A stretch of DNA of 63,784 nt from Planctomycetota bacterium (GTDB taxonomy: Bacteria; Planctomycetota; Phycisphaerae; Phycisphaerales; SM1A02): NCBI GenBank assembly GCA_024230295.1, contig JAAERN010000007.1, positions 1-63,784 on the forward strand. The letters are read 5' to 3'. Shown piece by piece: positions 28,680-37,817 of this stretch. Below the pieces are notes generated by a model. That model was not told the DNA's origin. It saw only the letters and a list, made by a program, of their open reading frames with translations, and did not search any database. The translations under genes and the position numbers were made by a program. The stretch's first letter is position 1. Every line of letters begins with the position of its first letter.

Positions 28680-31301
28680 AGCCGAGGGCCGGCGGTGCCG
28701 TTGAGTTCGAATTCGGAGGACTGCTGGCAGAACTGTCCACGATGCGGCCAGCGAAATCAGCAGCCCGATCACCATGACGATTGCAAGTGATTGAATGCCC
28801 CGGTGCTCTGCGAGCATGAGGGATGCGAATCCAATCACAGTGGTCGTCGTCGTCAGGAGAATGCCGGTTCCGGTTCCTCCCCACAGGCCGGGCGGCCGCA
28901 CATTTGGGTTGCTCAACCACCTGTGTACGACATGAATGCCACTATCAACACCGATGCCGAAGATCATCGGGAGCACCATCAAGTTTGCAAAGTTCAGGTG
29001 CAATCCGATGAGCCCCATGAGGCCGAACGTGCCAGCAAACCCGACGATGACTGGAAGAATGGCGCAGCACGCGTCGGCGAGTGATCTAAAGTCAAACACC
29101 AAAAGAGCCAGTACGGCTACAAGCGCGAGTCCGCCGGATGTCGCGTAGGCCCGGACGATGAGTCGAGAAGACTCAAGAACTTGAACGGGTGGTCCAAGTA
29201 TGTCGGGAGCAACGCGGCGGACGGCAGTGACGAATGCGTCCAGCCGTTCTGGTTCGAGGATCGAAATGTCCCCTGTCACTGGTGCTACACGAAGCAGCCA
29301 CTGCCCATCACGCCCTACAAATGATGATTGCAGCAGCGGGGGAAGATCTGACGGAGCAGGGTTCGCTGCATCCAGAGCCTGAGCAATATATGAAGCGGCT
29401 TCAGGTCTCTCCTGAGCCCACTGGCTATTGAGTCGATCAATGCGTGCTGTTCGTTCCGGTATGTTTCGGTCAAGGGCATGCCAACTCTTGACAGCATGGT
29501 CAAGAGACTCAACCAGCGGTATCAAATCAGGGTGCGTTGGTGCCTCTCCCCGTAGCCTGTCCCGAAGCGTACTCAGAACGGTGGGCACAAAACCGAGATT
29601 GGTTGGTGCAGATTTCGGAGCAGCGGGAGTCTTTAACACAGCGGCGATATCCGCCTGCCGCGCTGCAAGATCTGGCGGAAAGAGCATTCCCATGCCGCCA
29701 ACGTCTTCAACTTGATCGAGCGTTCGTAAAGATGAGACGAGTTCGGGAGCTCGCTGCGGCGATGTCATGACCAGGCCGCTCCAAAGATCGGCGCCGGGTT
29801 CAGCGGCGAGTTTCCGTTGCCATGCGACCGCCTCGAGATGTGGCGGCTGGAGATTCATGATGTTGGAGTCATACTGAAGTCGGGATGACAGGGCCACCAG
29901 AGCGAGTGTTGCGATTGCGGCGATTGTGAGCATCAACTTGGCATGCCGATGCAGTGGTCGAACAAGACGGCGGAGGATTCCGGCTCCGACTGGTCTCATG
30001 ACCGCGAGGTCGTTTCGCCAGCGTGCTGAGAGTGTCAGCATTGCTGGAAAGGCGCTCATGATGGCAAACAGGCACAGCAAAACGCCACCAGCGGCGATGA
30101 TTCCCATCTCGGCGACACCCAGAAAGGCGCTGAATGCCGTACAGCCGAAGGCGGCGGCGGTCGTAATGGCTCCCGTGACGAGCCCGGGCCCGACATCTTG
30201 GAATGTACGTGCCATTGCGTCGGGGAGTGTTTTGCAGTCCTTCTCGATGATTCGTAGCCTCGCCACGATATGCAGCGCGAAGTCAACACCGAGGCCGATG
30301 AGAATTGCCGAGAAGACCATGGAGAGCAGTTGAAGGTGCCCAATGGAAATGACGACCCACGCGAAGCTCCAGGCGATTCCGATGAGCAGCGACGTCGCGG
30401 CCATCAGCGGAAGGCGAATACGACGGAACACGCCGATGAGCATTGCCGTGACCAGTAAGAAGGCGACGATCGAGGCGATCGTGGAGTCCTTCGTTGCCTG
30501 CTCCGTTTCGTCCGACTCAATTGCGGGAATACCAGTGATTCCCCATGAAGTTTCATCGAGCTGTTCCCGCTGCAGCCATTGGGAGACGTCGCTGCGAACC
30601 GCATCAAGACTGTTCGCGAGACCAGCGATTGAATCCTCTGCGGGTCGGGCCAGCGAGACCATGATCAAACGGATTCGTCCAGACGCTGTGACAAGTGGAG
30701 TCCAGCCCTCACGCAGTGGGTCGAGCAGGCCAAAGTGCACGGGGTTTCCTTCGAGCGAGTCGATGTACGGGCGAAGCATGTTGGTGAGTGCGGCGGCATC
30801 CACCTCCGTGGAATCGCTCTCTCCTTGAAGCATGGTGAGGAGGGCATCAGCAGCCGTTGCCGCCGCTGCAACGCTTCGGCCACGATTCAACTTTGTAAGC
30901 GTGTCCTGGAATACCTCCGTGGGGGCCACTTTCCATAGTCGCGGGCCTGTGGAGGCGTTCGCAAAGCCTGCATTGGCAGCATGAATCTCGGGCAGAGTTC
31001 GGAGGTGTTCGGCAAGCCGGCGGGCTGTGTGGTCGACCGCTGAATCGCCAGTTTCGCCTTCCAGACAGATGATGATGTCGTCCCATCTGGGAAAGTCTTC
31101 GCGATACTCAGCGTACAACCTTGTCCAGGGCAGGTCTTCGGACAAAAGGTCGTTGCGGTCGGCCTTGATCTCGAGACTTGTGACGGCGAGGAGCACGGAT
31201 ACTGCAGCAAGAAGGCTGCAGACCCAGAGCGTCCACGCAGGATGCGTTGTGACAAATCGGCCCCACTTGCGGAGCAGGCGATCTCGAAGACGACGATGCA
31301 T
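28674..31301 (-). CDS. MMPL/RND-family exporter (HpnN-like)
   Basis: An 875-residue inner-membrane protein with the RND-superfamily duplicated layout: one N-terminal helix ('[20 protein letters not shown]'), a large periplasmic loop, five helices, then the same again. The membrane block contains '[17 protein letters not shown]' and, in the second half, '[17 protein letters not shown]', the paired motifs of the MMPL/HpnN/patched-like branch. Such proteins move lipids or hopanoids toward the outer membrane. No hopanoid gene is adjacent, so the substrate is open. No partner membrane-fusion or outer-membrane factor is present. The start codon has no clear ribosome binding site. Confidence 0.88.
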   Translation of the reverse strand: MHRRLRDRLLRKWGRFVTTHPAWTLWVCSLLAAVSVLLAVTSLEIKADRNDLLSEDLPWTRLYAEYREDFPRWDDIIICLEGETGDSAVDHTARRLAEHLRTLPEIHAANAGFANASTGPRLWKVAPTEVFQDTLTKLNRGRSVAAAATAADALLTMLQGESDSTEVDAAALTNMLRPYIDSLEGNPVHFGLLDPLREGWTPLVTASGRIRLIMVSLARPAEDSIAGLANSLDAVRSDVSQWLQREQLDETSWGITGIPAIESDETEQATKDSTIASIVAFLLVTAMLIGVFRRIRLPLMAATSLLIGIAWSFAWVVISIGHLQLLSMVFSAILIGLGVDFALHIVARLRIIEKDCKTLPDAMARTFQDVGPGLVTGAITTAAAFGCTAFSAFLGVAEMGIIAAGGVLLCLFAIMSAFPAMLTLSARWRNDLAVMRPVGAGILRRLVRPLHRHAKLMLTIAAIATLALVALSSRLQYDSNIMNLQPPHLEAVAWQRKLAAEPGADLWSGLVMTSPQRAPELVSSLRTLDQVEDVGGMGMLFPPDLAARQADIAAVLKTPAAPKSAPTNLGFVPTVLSTLRDRLRGEAPTHPDLIPLVESLDHAVKSWHALDRNIPERTARIDRLNSQWAQERPEAASYIAQALDAANPAPSDLPPLLQSSFVGRDGQWLLRVAPVTGDISILEPERLDAFVTAVRRVAPDILGPPVQVLESSRLIVRAYATSGGLALVAVLALLVFDFRSLADACCAILPVIVGFAGTFGLMGLIGLHLNFANLMVLPMIFGIGVDSGIHVVHRWLSNPNVRPPGLWGGTGTGILLTTTTTVIGFASLMLAEHRGIQSLAIVMVIGLLISLAASWTVLPAVLRIRTQRHRRPSAS

Positions 31302-31483
31302 TGAGGGTGGAGGCTATCAGGGCGGGGGTGTGCCCCGCCCAAGGTGGTGCGAGGGGGAGCATTGTCCCACCAAACCGCATGACCAGACCTCATGCAGCCG
31401 GGCATGCATCACTGCGGGTATCCCGCTTCAGTGGGGCAAAGTCCGTGACGACCAGAGAAATGACACAAGGGAGTCAGGACTTC

Positions 31484-31966
31484 ATGGAACTTCGATTGGG
31501 ACACTTGTTAGTTCGAAATGGGATCTTGGAGTCGTCGCAGGTTGATCGAGCATTGATCGAGCAGGACCGAACCGGCGAGCCGTTTGGAGCCACCTGTGAG
31601 CGGCTCTTTGGTATCGATCCTCGCGATGTGGAACGTGCCTGGGCCGATCAATATGCGAGTCTTACGCAGAAGATCTCACTGCGTGACGAGGTGTTGGATT
31701 CAGAGGTGCTGTCACTCCTGACTCGTCGGCAAGCTTGGCAATTCGGTGCGATGCCGATTCGTTGGGATGGGGGAGAGTTGATGGTGGCGACGACGTCGGA
31801 CTTGCTGGTCCGTGCGCATCGATTCCTGAGCGGAACCCTCACCTTCCCTGTGTTCTTCGTCATGACGAGCCGGGAAGATCTTGCCGCGACCCTTCAGCGG
31901 GTCTATCCACTTCCTGGTGGGGCCCTGCCCTCAAGCGAGGCTGGCCGCGGACGAACTGCGGCATAA
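31484..31966 (+). CDS. Stand-alone MshEN/GspE N-terminal domain protein
   Basis: A 160-residue protein made only of the domain that begins type II secretion/type IV pilus ATPases. It starts with 'RLGHLLVRNGILESSQVD', the nucleotide-binding pattern of MshEN domains. It then has the GspE-N-like 'YASLTQKISLRDEVLDSEVLS' and 'AWQFGAMPIRWDGGELMVAT'. There is no ATPase domain. I prefer the ATG at 31484, with AAGGGAG upstream; 31460 is also possible, while the frame back to 31301 would be untranslated leader. MshEN domains are known c-di-GMP receptors, so a small c-di-GMP-responsive adaptor is plausible. It is divergent from the exporter. Confidence 0.75.
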   Translation: MELRLGHLLVRNGILESSQVDRALIEQDRTGEPFGATCERLFGIDPRDVERAWADQYASLTQKISLRDEVLDSEVLSLLTRRQAWQFGAMPIRWDGGELMVATTSDLLVRAHRFLSGTLTFPVFFVMTSREDLAATLQRVYPLPGGALPSSEAGRGRTAA

Positions 31967-32114
31967 GCAAGCACAGCAGTCTGACTGAGTGGCCTGCGCG
32001 AGCGAATTTGGCTGCGGCCTCCTCACTCCTGAGGCTCTGCAGATCGCTGCCGAGAGTGACTCAGTGCTCTACGGTTGCTGCACGGAGCGAATCCGAATAG
32101 GCTGCCCCAACTCC

Positions 32115-32187
32115 GGCGAGGTAGCTCAGTTGGTAGAGCACGGCATTGAAAATGCCGGTGTCCCCGGTTCAAGTCCGGGTCTCGCCA
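32115..32187 (+). tRNA. tRNA-Phe (GAA)
   Basis: A complete cloverleaf: acceptor GGCGAGG pairs with TCTCGCC, there is a D-arm, the anticodon stem CGGCA/TGCCG has loop TTGAAAA (anticodon GAA), and the T-loop is TTCAAGT. Discriminator A73 is at 32187. CCA is not encoded. The 5' half of a strong terminator hairpin begins at the last base. Confidence 0.97.
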
Positions 32188-32221
32188 TTGAAAACGCCGC
32201 CCCCAAGGCGGCGTTTTCAAT
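32187..32221. terminator. Terminator of tRNA-Phe, probably bidirectional
   Basis: A perfect 15-bp stem (32187-32201 with 32207-32221) with loop CCCAA. Its ends are A/T-rich (GAAAA and TTTTC), giving an intrinsic terminator on either strand. It lies between tRNA-Phe and the convergent amidase gene. Confidence 0.85.
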
Positions 32222-32249
32222 AGAGCGGTTCGCAAAGCGAACGCCGCTA

Positions 32250-33026
32250 CTACTCCGATCCCCCAAGAAGATCCTCTCTTACATCCTGCAACACCGGAAA
32301 TGCCGCTCTCCAGGCCCGGATTGCATCGAGGTCCAAATCTGCAGAGATGACCGCAGCCCGATCGTCTCCCTCGGCCAAAACGACGCCTTGAGCATCGACG
32401 ATGAGCGATCCACCCGCGTAGCGAAAGTTCGGGTCCGCTCCGGTCCGATTGCATCCGATTACGACGGCTTGATTTTCAATCGCGCGAGCAATGAGAAGTG
32501 ATCGCCAGTGGTCTGCCCTCTGCTCGGGCCAGTTTGCGATGACGGTGAACACTTCCCCCCCTTGGCGCATCCCTGCCCGAAAGGCTTCGGGAAACCGCAA
32601 GTCGTAACAGGTCAGCGGGCACAGCACCGTTGTCCCGATATCGAAGGTCTGGACGCGATCGCCCGGCACGAAGACGTTGCCAGCATTTCCCAGCGTAAAC
32701 GAGTGCATTTTCTCCGCGATGCCGATGAGATTTCCATCCGGTCCAGCCAATCCCGACACATTGCGTGCCTCGCCGTTCGACCCCCGCATGGGCCATCCGT
32801 GGACGACCCAGCAGTCCAATTGCTGGGCGAGCCTGCACGCCCACGCCTGAGATCGATCATCGATGATCCGATCAAGGGCGAAACTGAACCCGACGTCGGC
32901 GAGTTCGGGCAGAACAACCAGATCGCCGGCCTCCGGGGGAGACTCGGCCAGCATCTGCTCGATGTGGGTGTGATTGGCGTCCTTGTTCTCCCAAGCGATG
33001 TCGAACTGGACGCAGTGAATTCGCAT
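32250..33026 (-). CDS. Carbon-nitrogen hydrolase (nitrilase superfamily, omega-amidase-like)
   Basis: A 258-residue enzyme with the Glu-Lys-Cys triad of the superfamily: Glu in 'LVVLPELADVGFS', Lys in 'GIAEKMHSFTLG' and Cys in 'PLTCYDLRFPEAFR'. The length and the 'CYDLRFPE' context fit the YafV/omega-amidase branch, which hydrolyses 2-oxoglutaramate-type metabolites; the substrate is inferred. I start it at the ATG at 33026 (MRIHCVQFDIAWE), the family-typical beginning. The longer open frame to 33155 reads through tRNA-His. The tRNA ends 11 bp upstream, so the two are probably co-transcribed. Confidence 0.9.
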   Translation of the reverse strand: MRIHCVQFDIAWENKDANHTHIEQMLAESPPEAGDLVVLPELADVGFSFALDRIIDDRSQAWACRLAQQLDCWVVHGWPMRGSNGEARNVSGLAGPDGNLIGIAEKMHSFTLGNAGNVFVPGDRVQTFDIGTTVLCPLTCYDLRFPEAFRAGMRQGGEVFTVIANWPEQRADHWRSLLIARAIENQAVVIGCNRTGADPNFRYAGGSLIVDAQGVVLAEGDDRAAVISADLDLDAIRAWRAAFPVLQDVREDLLGGSE

Positions 33027-33037
33027 GGTGAGGAAAG

Positions 33038-33110
33038 GGCGACCGACGGGATTTGAACCCGCGACATCCTGGACCACAACCAGGTGCTCTACCCCTGAGC
33101 TACGGTCGCC
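33038..33110 (-). tRNA. tRNA-His (GTG)
   Basis: On the minus strand the cloverleaf has anticodon stem CCTGG/CCAGG with loop TTGTGGT (anticodon GTG). The acceptor stem has the extra G(-1) pairing with C73, the histidine identity element. The T-loop is TTCAAAT. CCA is not encoded. Confidence 0.95.
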
Positions 33111-33266
33111 AGTGCAGCCCGGCAGGGTACCCGGAGCCGGGCAGCTCAGCCACATCGGGACACCGCTTTTTCAGACGTTGGGGCCAGTGGTTCGATACAA
33201 TTCCCTCCTTCGCTTCATTGCGGCCGTGTGGCTGAATGGGGCAAGCAATGAGACTGGAGCCGAGGC

Positions 33267-34844
33267 ATGACCACCGCCACGACATCGCCGCTTGAGTTCT
33301 CCACAACGGTCCACTCGAATATGCCGGCCGCGTGGTTGATCGAAGAAGCACTTCGCCGAGGCGAAGGCATGCTTGCAGCCAACGGCGCCTTGGCGGTTGA
33401 TACCGGGGAGCGAACAGGTCGTAGCCCCAAAGACAAGTTTCTGGAGGACACGCCCGGTATTCATGACAACATTGACTGGGGTGCTGTGAACCGTCCAATT
33501 TCGCCGGAGCGGTTCGCCGAGTTGGAGAAGCGGGCTCGCCAGCATCTGGAATCGAGAGACACCCTGTACCGATTTGATGGGTACTGCGGCGCGGACTCGA
33601 GCCACCGACTGAAAGTGAGTGTGGTGACAGAACTGGCATGGCACTGCCAGTTCGCATCGACATTGTTCATCAAGGCAGACCCCGCGGACTTGAAAGGCTT
33701 CGATTCGGATTGGACGATTCTCAATGCGGCGACATGCAAAGTCGACGATTGGGAGGAACTCGGGCTGAACGGTCCGGTTGCGATTGTTCAGTCGCTTGAG
33801 CAGAAGAAAGTCGTGATTCTCGGTACCGAGTATGCGGGCGAGATGAAGAAGTCGATCTTCTTTGCGATGAACTATGACATGCCCGACGCAGGTGTGTTTC
33901 CGATGCACTGTTCGGCCAACGTCGCCGAACGCGATTCGTCTAATGTGGCACTGTTTTTCGGGCTTTCAGGTACAGGGAAGACGACGCTCTCAGCCGATCC
34001 CGATCGTCCACTCATCGGCGATGATGAGCACGGCTGGTCGGACAGTGGCGTCTTCAACTTCGAAGGGGGTTGCTACGCAAAATGCATCAAGCTCTCGGAA
34101 GAAGGCGAGCCGCAAATCTGGAACGCGATCCGGTTTGGATCGGTTCTTGAGAACACAGTCATTGATGAGGGCACGCGTGTTCCGGACTATGACCGGACAG
34201 ATAAGACTGAGAACACGCGAGTGACCTATCCGGTGGAGTACATTCCGGGCGCGTGCATTCCGTCGATGGGTGGGCATCCTCAGAACGTCATTTTCTTGAC
34301 TGCTGATGCATTCGGCGTTCTGCCGCCGGTGTCGCTTCTGACACGTGAGCAGGCCATGTACTACTTCGTGAACGGATATACGTCAAAGCTCGCTGGCACC
34401 GAGGCAGGCGTCACCGAGCCAATGCCCAACTTCAGCCCGTGCTTTGGTGGGCCGTTCCTTCCGAGACCGCCCATGGTCTACGCGGAATGGCTCGATAAGC
34501 GTGTGCAGTCTCAGGACGCCAACGTGTGGCTGCTCAATACCGGGTGGACCGGCGGAGCCTACGGCACCGGTGAACGATTCAAACTGGCGTGGACTCGGGC
34601 ATTTGTAGCCGCGATTCTGGACGGCTCTTTGAAAGATGCGAACTGGACGCCGGATCCGATCTTCGGGCTTCGAACCCCAGATTCGTGCCCGGGCGTACCA
34701 GCCAATGTTCTGACCGCGCGGAATACCTGGGCGGATGCCGAGGCCTACGACCGGGCCGCTATGGATCTTGCAGCCAGGTTCCGGGCGAACGATGGCACCT
34801 ACGAGCTTTCGGATGCTGTCCGTGGAGCGGGACCGAACGCTTAG
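33267..34844 (+). CDS. pckA: Phosphoenolpyruvate carboxykinase (ATP)
   Basis: A 525-residue ATP-dependent PEP carboxykinase, which converts oxaloacetate to phosphoenolpyruvate in gluconeogenesis. It has the early 'TGERTGRSPKDKF' motif, the metal/substrate site 'FPMHCSANV', the kinase loop 'GLSGTGKTTLSADP' from about residue 232, then 'LIGDDEHGWSD' and 'FNFEGGCYAKCI'. The length is typical. The ATG at 33267 has GGAGCCGAGG just upstream. It is a single gene, with tRNA-His on the other strand before it and a 600-bp gap after it. Confidence 0.97.
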   Translation: MTTATTSPLEFSTTVHSNMPAAWLIEEALRRGEGMLAANGALAVDTGERTGRSPKDKFLEDTPGIHDNIDWGAVNRPISPERFAELEKRARQHLESRDTLYRFDGYCGADSSHRLKVSVVTELAWHCQFASTLFIKADPADLKGFDSDWTILNAATCKVDDWEELGLNGPVAIVQSLEQKKVVILGTEYAGEMKKSIFFAMNYDMPDAGVFPMHCSANVAERDSSNVALFFGLSGTGKTTLSADPDRPLIGDDEHGWSDSGVFNFEGGCYAKCIKLSEEGEPQIWNAIRFGSVLENTVIDEGTRVPDYDRTDKTENTRVTYPVEYIPGACIPSMGGHPQNVIFLTADAFGVLPPVSLLTREQAMYYFVNGYTSKLAGTEAGVTEPMPNFSPCFGGPFLPRPPMVYAEWLDKRVQSQDANVWLLNTGWTGGAYGTGERFKLAWTRAFVAAILDGSLKDANWTPDPIFGLRTPDSCPGVPANVLTARNTWADAEAYDRAAMDLAARFRANDGTYELSDAVRGAGPNA

Positions 34845-35445
34845 TCCGAGGCGGTCACGCTGGCCCCTTTTTCAAACGATCCGCATTCTCCTCAAATTAA
34901 GAGTCTCGCTGGCTCGAAGACGAACCAGCGGGGCTGTAGCACGTAATCCACTGGTAATGAACGGATTGCGACTTTTTGGAATGTCGACCACCTCATTCGG
35001 CAGTTTCGGGCACCCACCACAAGTTTTCTTGCGATTGAGATATCTCCTTGTCGCTGCTGGTGATAGGTGAGCAATCGGAACTGATCGCCGATGCCGCACA
35101 AGGCCCTAGCTCTACGAAGGTCTGAAATTGAAGAGTGTCTTTGGGGGGGAGAGCGATTCAGGGCGAAGCGACAAGGTAACACTTTGCAGAGGAAAGATTT
35201 ACAGGACTTCAGTCGAATGAAATAGGCGGTTTGTGGAGCCGTCTTAGCGGCTCACACAGTCCCTTTATGGGCTCTTTCAGGATTGTGCCGGGAAAGAGGG
35301 ATATTCCAATTATTTACAAAGTGAGGGTTCTATCCATCGTTCTTGAAAGATGACGGAGCCTTGGTGAACTGTCTCCTTGAACGAACCGATGCACGCTGCG
35401 GGACATAAGGATCCCGCACAAAGCTGACACGAGGATCTCATACCG
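34845..35445. other. 601-bp intergenic stretch
   Basis: No convincing gene on either strand. It includes a short hairpin (35236-35241 with 35248-35253, GAGCCG/CGGCTC) about 190 bases before the HTH-receiver gene. An A/T-rich stretch around 35305-35325 may be part of that gene's promoter. I see no riboswitch or terminator that I would defend. Confidence 0.5.
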
Positions 35446-36024
35446 ATGACCATGTTCGATAAAGACGTATTTACCACCGGCGAAGTTGCCAAGATCTGCA
35501 ATGTGGCCGCCCGAACCGTGAGCAAGTGGTTCGACTCAGGGCAGTTGCAGGGTTACAGGATTCCAGGTTCAAAGGACCGCCGGATCCCAGTTGCCAGTTT
35601 GATGCAATTCATGAAGGCTCACGGCATCCCGCTGGACGGACTGATGTCCGGATCGACCAGAGTGCTGATCTGTGACATGGATGACAGCGTGTGCGAAGCA
35701 CTGAGTACTGTCTTGAAACAAGAGACAAACTACGAGGTGCATACCAGCAGCGACCTGTTCTCAATGGGGCTTGAATGCGAGCGATTCCGTCCGCATGTGC
35801 TGCTTATGGATGTCAACGTTCCAAACTTCGACTCATCAAAGTTCATGGCCTCTATTCGTTGTGTTGACGACCTCAGCGCTATGCGAGTGATCGCGATGAG
35901 TGGCAGCCTGACAGATGGGCAGGCTGCATCGCTAGAACGGAGCGGCTTTGACGGCACGCTCCGCAAGCCCTTCACGGTCCGTCAGGTCATTGACTGCATC
36001 GAAGCAGCCTCCGCCTTTGTCTGA
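35446..36024 (+). CDS. HTH (excisionase/MerR-like) plus receiver-domain regulator
   Basis: A 192-residue protein. Residues 8-66 form a winged helix of the excisionase/MerR type ('FTTGEVAKICNVAARTVSKW', then 'GYRIPGSKDRRIPVASLMQF'). Residues 72-190 form a response-regulator receiver with the acidic pair Asp77/Asp79-80, phospho-acceptor Asp122 in 'LLMDVNVPNFD' and Lys174 in 'LRKPF'. The order, DNA-binding first and receiver second, is the reverse of ordinary response regulators. No histidine kinase is adjacent. A second protein of the same architecture lies at 59256-59876 but lacks the phospho-acceptor. An intrinsic terminator follows. Confidence 0.88.
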   Translation: MTMFDKDVFTTGEVAKICNVAARTVSKWFDSGQLQGYRIPGSKDRRIPVASLMQFMKAHGIPLDGLMSGSTRVLICDMDDSVCEALSTVLKQETNYEVHTSSDLFSMGLECERFRPHVLLMDVNVPNFDSSKFMASIRCVDDLSAMRVIAMSGSLTDGQAASLERSGFDGTLRKPFTVRQVIDCIEAASAFV

Positions 36025-36050
36025 CGTTTCGGGTACCTCTTAAACTATTC

Positions 36051-36084
36051 CGTAGGAGCCCCCAAGGGCTCCTGCGGTGTTTTT
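36051..36084 (+). terminator. Intrinsic terminator
   Basis: An 11-bp stem (36051-36061 with 36066-36076, one G-T pair), loop CCAA, followed by TGTTTTT. It terminates the HTH-receiver gene immediately upstream of nadE. Confidence 0.9.
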
Positions 36085-36107
36085 GGCTCCACGGCTACCA
36101 TGCCCAC

Positions 36108-37769
36108 GTGCGAATTGCCGTCCCGAGATTTGATCCCATCGTCGGCGACATCGTCGGTAACGCCCGACTGATCGTTGAAGCCGCTGAGTCGGCGGTAGCT
36201 GCCGCCGCTCATGTCCTGCTTCTCCCCGAGTTGGCCCTGTGTGGATATCCGCCAAGGGATCTGCTTCTTCGTGGTGACTTCGTTACCTCCTGCGAGCAGG
36301 AGATCGATCGCCTGGCGCGTCAGCTTCCATCAGAGCTGCTGGTACTGATAGGTACGCCAATTCACGGAGGAGGCAATGTTCTGCACAACGCATTGGTCGC
36401 GATTCGCGATGGCGTCCAGGTTGCCGTTGGGATCAAACGCTTGATGCCTGACTATGACGTCTTTGACGAAGACCGATGGTTCACGCCGGGCGGCTCAGCG
36501 ACGATCGTTGAACATCGGGGGCAGCGGCTCGGCCTGCTGATCTGCGAGGACCTTTGGCAGGGAGACGATGCGCAGGTCACGACCTATTGGCCCTGTGATC
36601 CGGTTGCCGAACTTGCCGCCGCGGGCTGCGATGCTGTTGTTGCATCTTCCGCAAGTCCATTTGTGTGCGGTAAATCCGCGCGGCAGGTGCAGCGAGTATG
36701 CAGTGTGGCTCGCCAACTCGGTGTGGATGTCGTGTCTGTCAACCAAGCGGGTGCCAACGACGATCTGGTGTTCGGCGGCGATGTGATCCACGCAGGCAGT
36801 GACGGATCGTTGCGTCCAGGAAGGCTTCCGTTCTGTGGGGGGGAACCCGAACTCATCGTGAAACTTGGCGCCGCGCCGATTGCGAGTGAGCCGACATGGG
36901 GGGATGACTTCGATATCGCATTTGCTTTGCGAGAGGCCATCCGTGGCTACGTCGGAAAGACTGGCGTGCATGGGGTACTCCTGGGTTTGAGCGGTGGCAT
37001 CGACTCTGCTTTGACAGCAACGTTGGCGGTCGCGGCGCTTGGCCCTGATCGAGTCCGGGGTCTTGCGATGCCCTCGCGATATTCCGCCGACGTCAGTTTG
37101 AGAGATGCGCAGGCACTTTGTCACTCGCTCGGGATGAGTCCGCCCGATGTCATCGAAATCGAGTCGGTTCACCTGGCAATGCGTGAGACGCTGGCGGCTG
37201 GAGGCCGGTCCGTCGTCGATGGAGATCTGGTCGATCAGAATCTGCAGGCGAGAATCCGCGGCCAGATCCTCATGGCAATGTCCAATGAACTCGGTTGGCT
37301 CGTCCTTCCCACCGGCAATAAGTCCGAGTTGGCCGTCGGGTACGCAACGCTGTATGGAGACATGTGCGGCGCGTTGGCGGTGCTCGGTGATGTTCGAAAG
37401 ACCCAAGTGCAATCGATGTCGGTCGCTATCAACGGATCACCTGAGCGTCTGGGGCTTGCAAAGCCGCCCATTCCACTCAGCACAATTGATCGGCCGCCGA
37501 GTGCCGAGTTGGCGCCGGACCAGTGTGACCAGGACAGTTTGCCTCCATATGAGGTCTTGGATGCAATCATCGAACACATCGTGGATCACGATTGTTCGGT
37601 AGCCGAGACAGTTGAGGCAACAGGCCTCGATGCTGAACTTGTTACGGCGTGGGTACGCCGAATCGACCATAATGAATTCAAGCGTTGGCAGGCGGCGATC
37701 ATTCCCAAGATCTCGCGGCGGGCATTTGGGAGGGGCCGCCGCTGGCCTCTTGTCGCACGAACCGTCTGA
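36108..37769 (+). CDS. nadE: Glutamine-dependent NAD(+) synthase
   Basis: A 553-residue two-domain enzyme for the last step of NAD synthesis. The N-terminal nitrilase-type glutaminase has Glu in 'LLLPELALCGYPP', Lys in 'GIKRLMPDYDVFDE' and Cys in 'LLICEDLW'. The C-terminal synthetase has the pyrophosphatase loop 'GLSGGIDSALTATLA' near residue 295 and 'LVLPTGNKSELAVGYATLYGD' (in pieces). The start is GTG at 36108, giving the canonical MRIAVPRFDPIVGDI. There is no clear ribosome binding site, and a terminator hairpin ends only about 25 bases upstream, so its transcript may have a very short leader. Confidence 0.95.
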   Translation: MRIAVPRFDPIVGDIVGNARLIVEAAESAVAAAAHVLLLPELALCGYPPRDLLLRGDFVTSCEQEIDRLARQLPSELLVLIGTPIHGGGNVLHNALVAIRDGVQVAVGIKRLMPDYDVFDEDRWFTPGGSATIVEHRGQRLGLLICEDLWQGDDAQVTTYWPCDPVAELAAAGCDAVVASSASPFVCGKSARQVQRVCSVARQLGVDVVSVNQAGANDDLVFGGDVIHAGSDGSLRPGRLPFCGGEPELIVKLGAAPIASEPTWGDDFDIAFALREAIRGYVGKTGVHGVLLGLSGGIDSALTATLAVAALGPDRVRGLAMPSRYSADVSLRDAQALCHSLGMSPPDVIEIESVHLAMRETLAAGGRSVVDGDLVDQNLQARIRGQILMAMSNELGWLVLPTGNKSELAVGYATLYGDMCGALAVLGDVRKTQVQSMSVAINGSPERLGLAKPPIPLSTIDRPPSAELAPDQCDQDSLPPYEVLDAIIEHIVDHDCSVAETVEATGLDAELVTAWVRRIDHNEFKRWQAAIIPKISRRAFGRGRRWPLVARTV

Positions 37770-37817
37770 CTGCAACTTCCACCACTTTCCTTCCCCCCTC
37801 GCCGGTACGATGACACC

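Noticed and set aside
33027-33155. N-terminal extension of the amidase gene
   Set aside because: It passes through tRNA-His; the family-typical start is at 33026.
36495-37412. A 305-codon minus-strand frame
   Set aside because: Antisense to nadE, which has full catalytic motifs on the plus strand.
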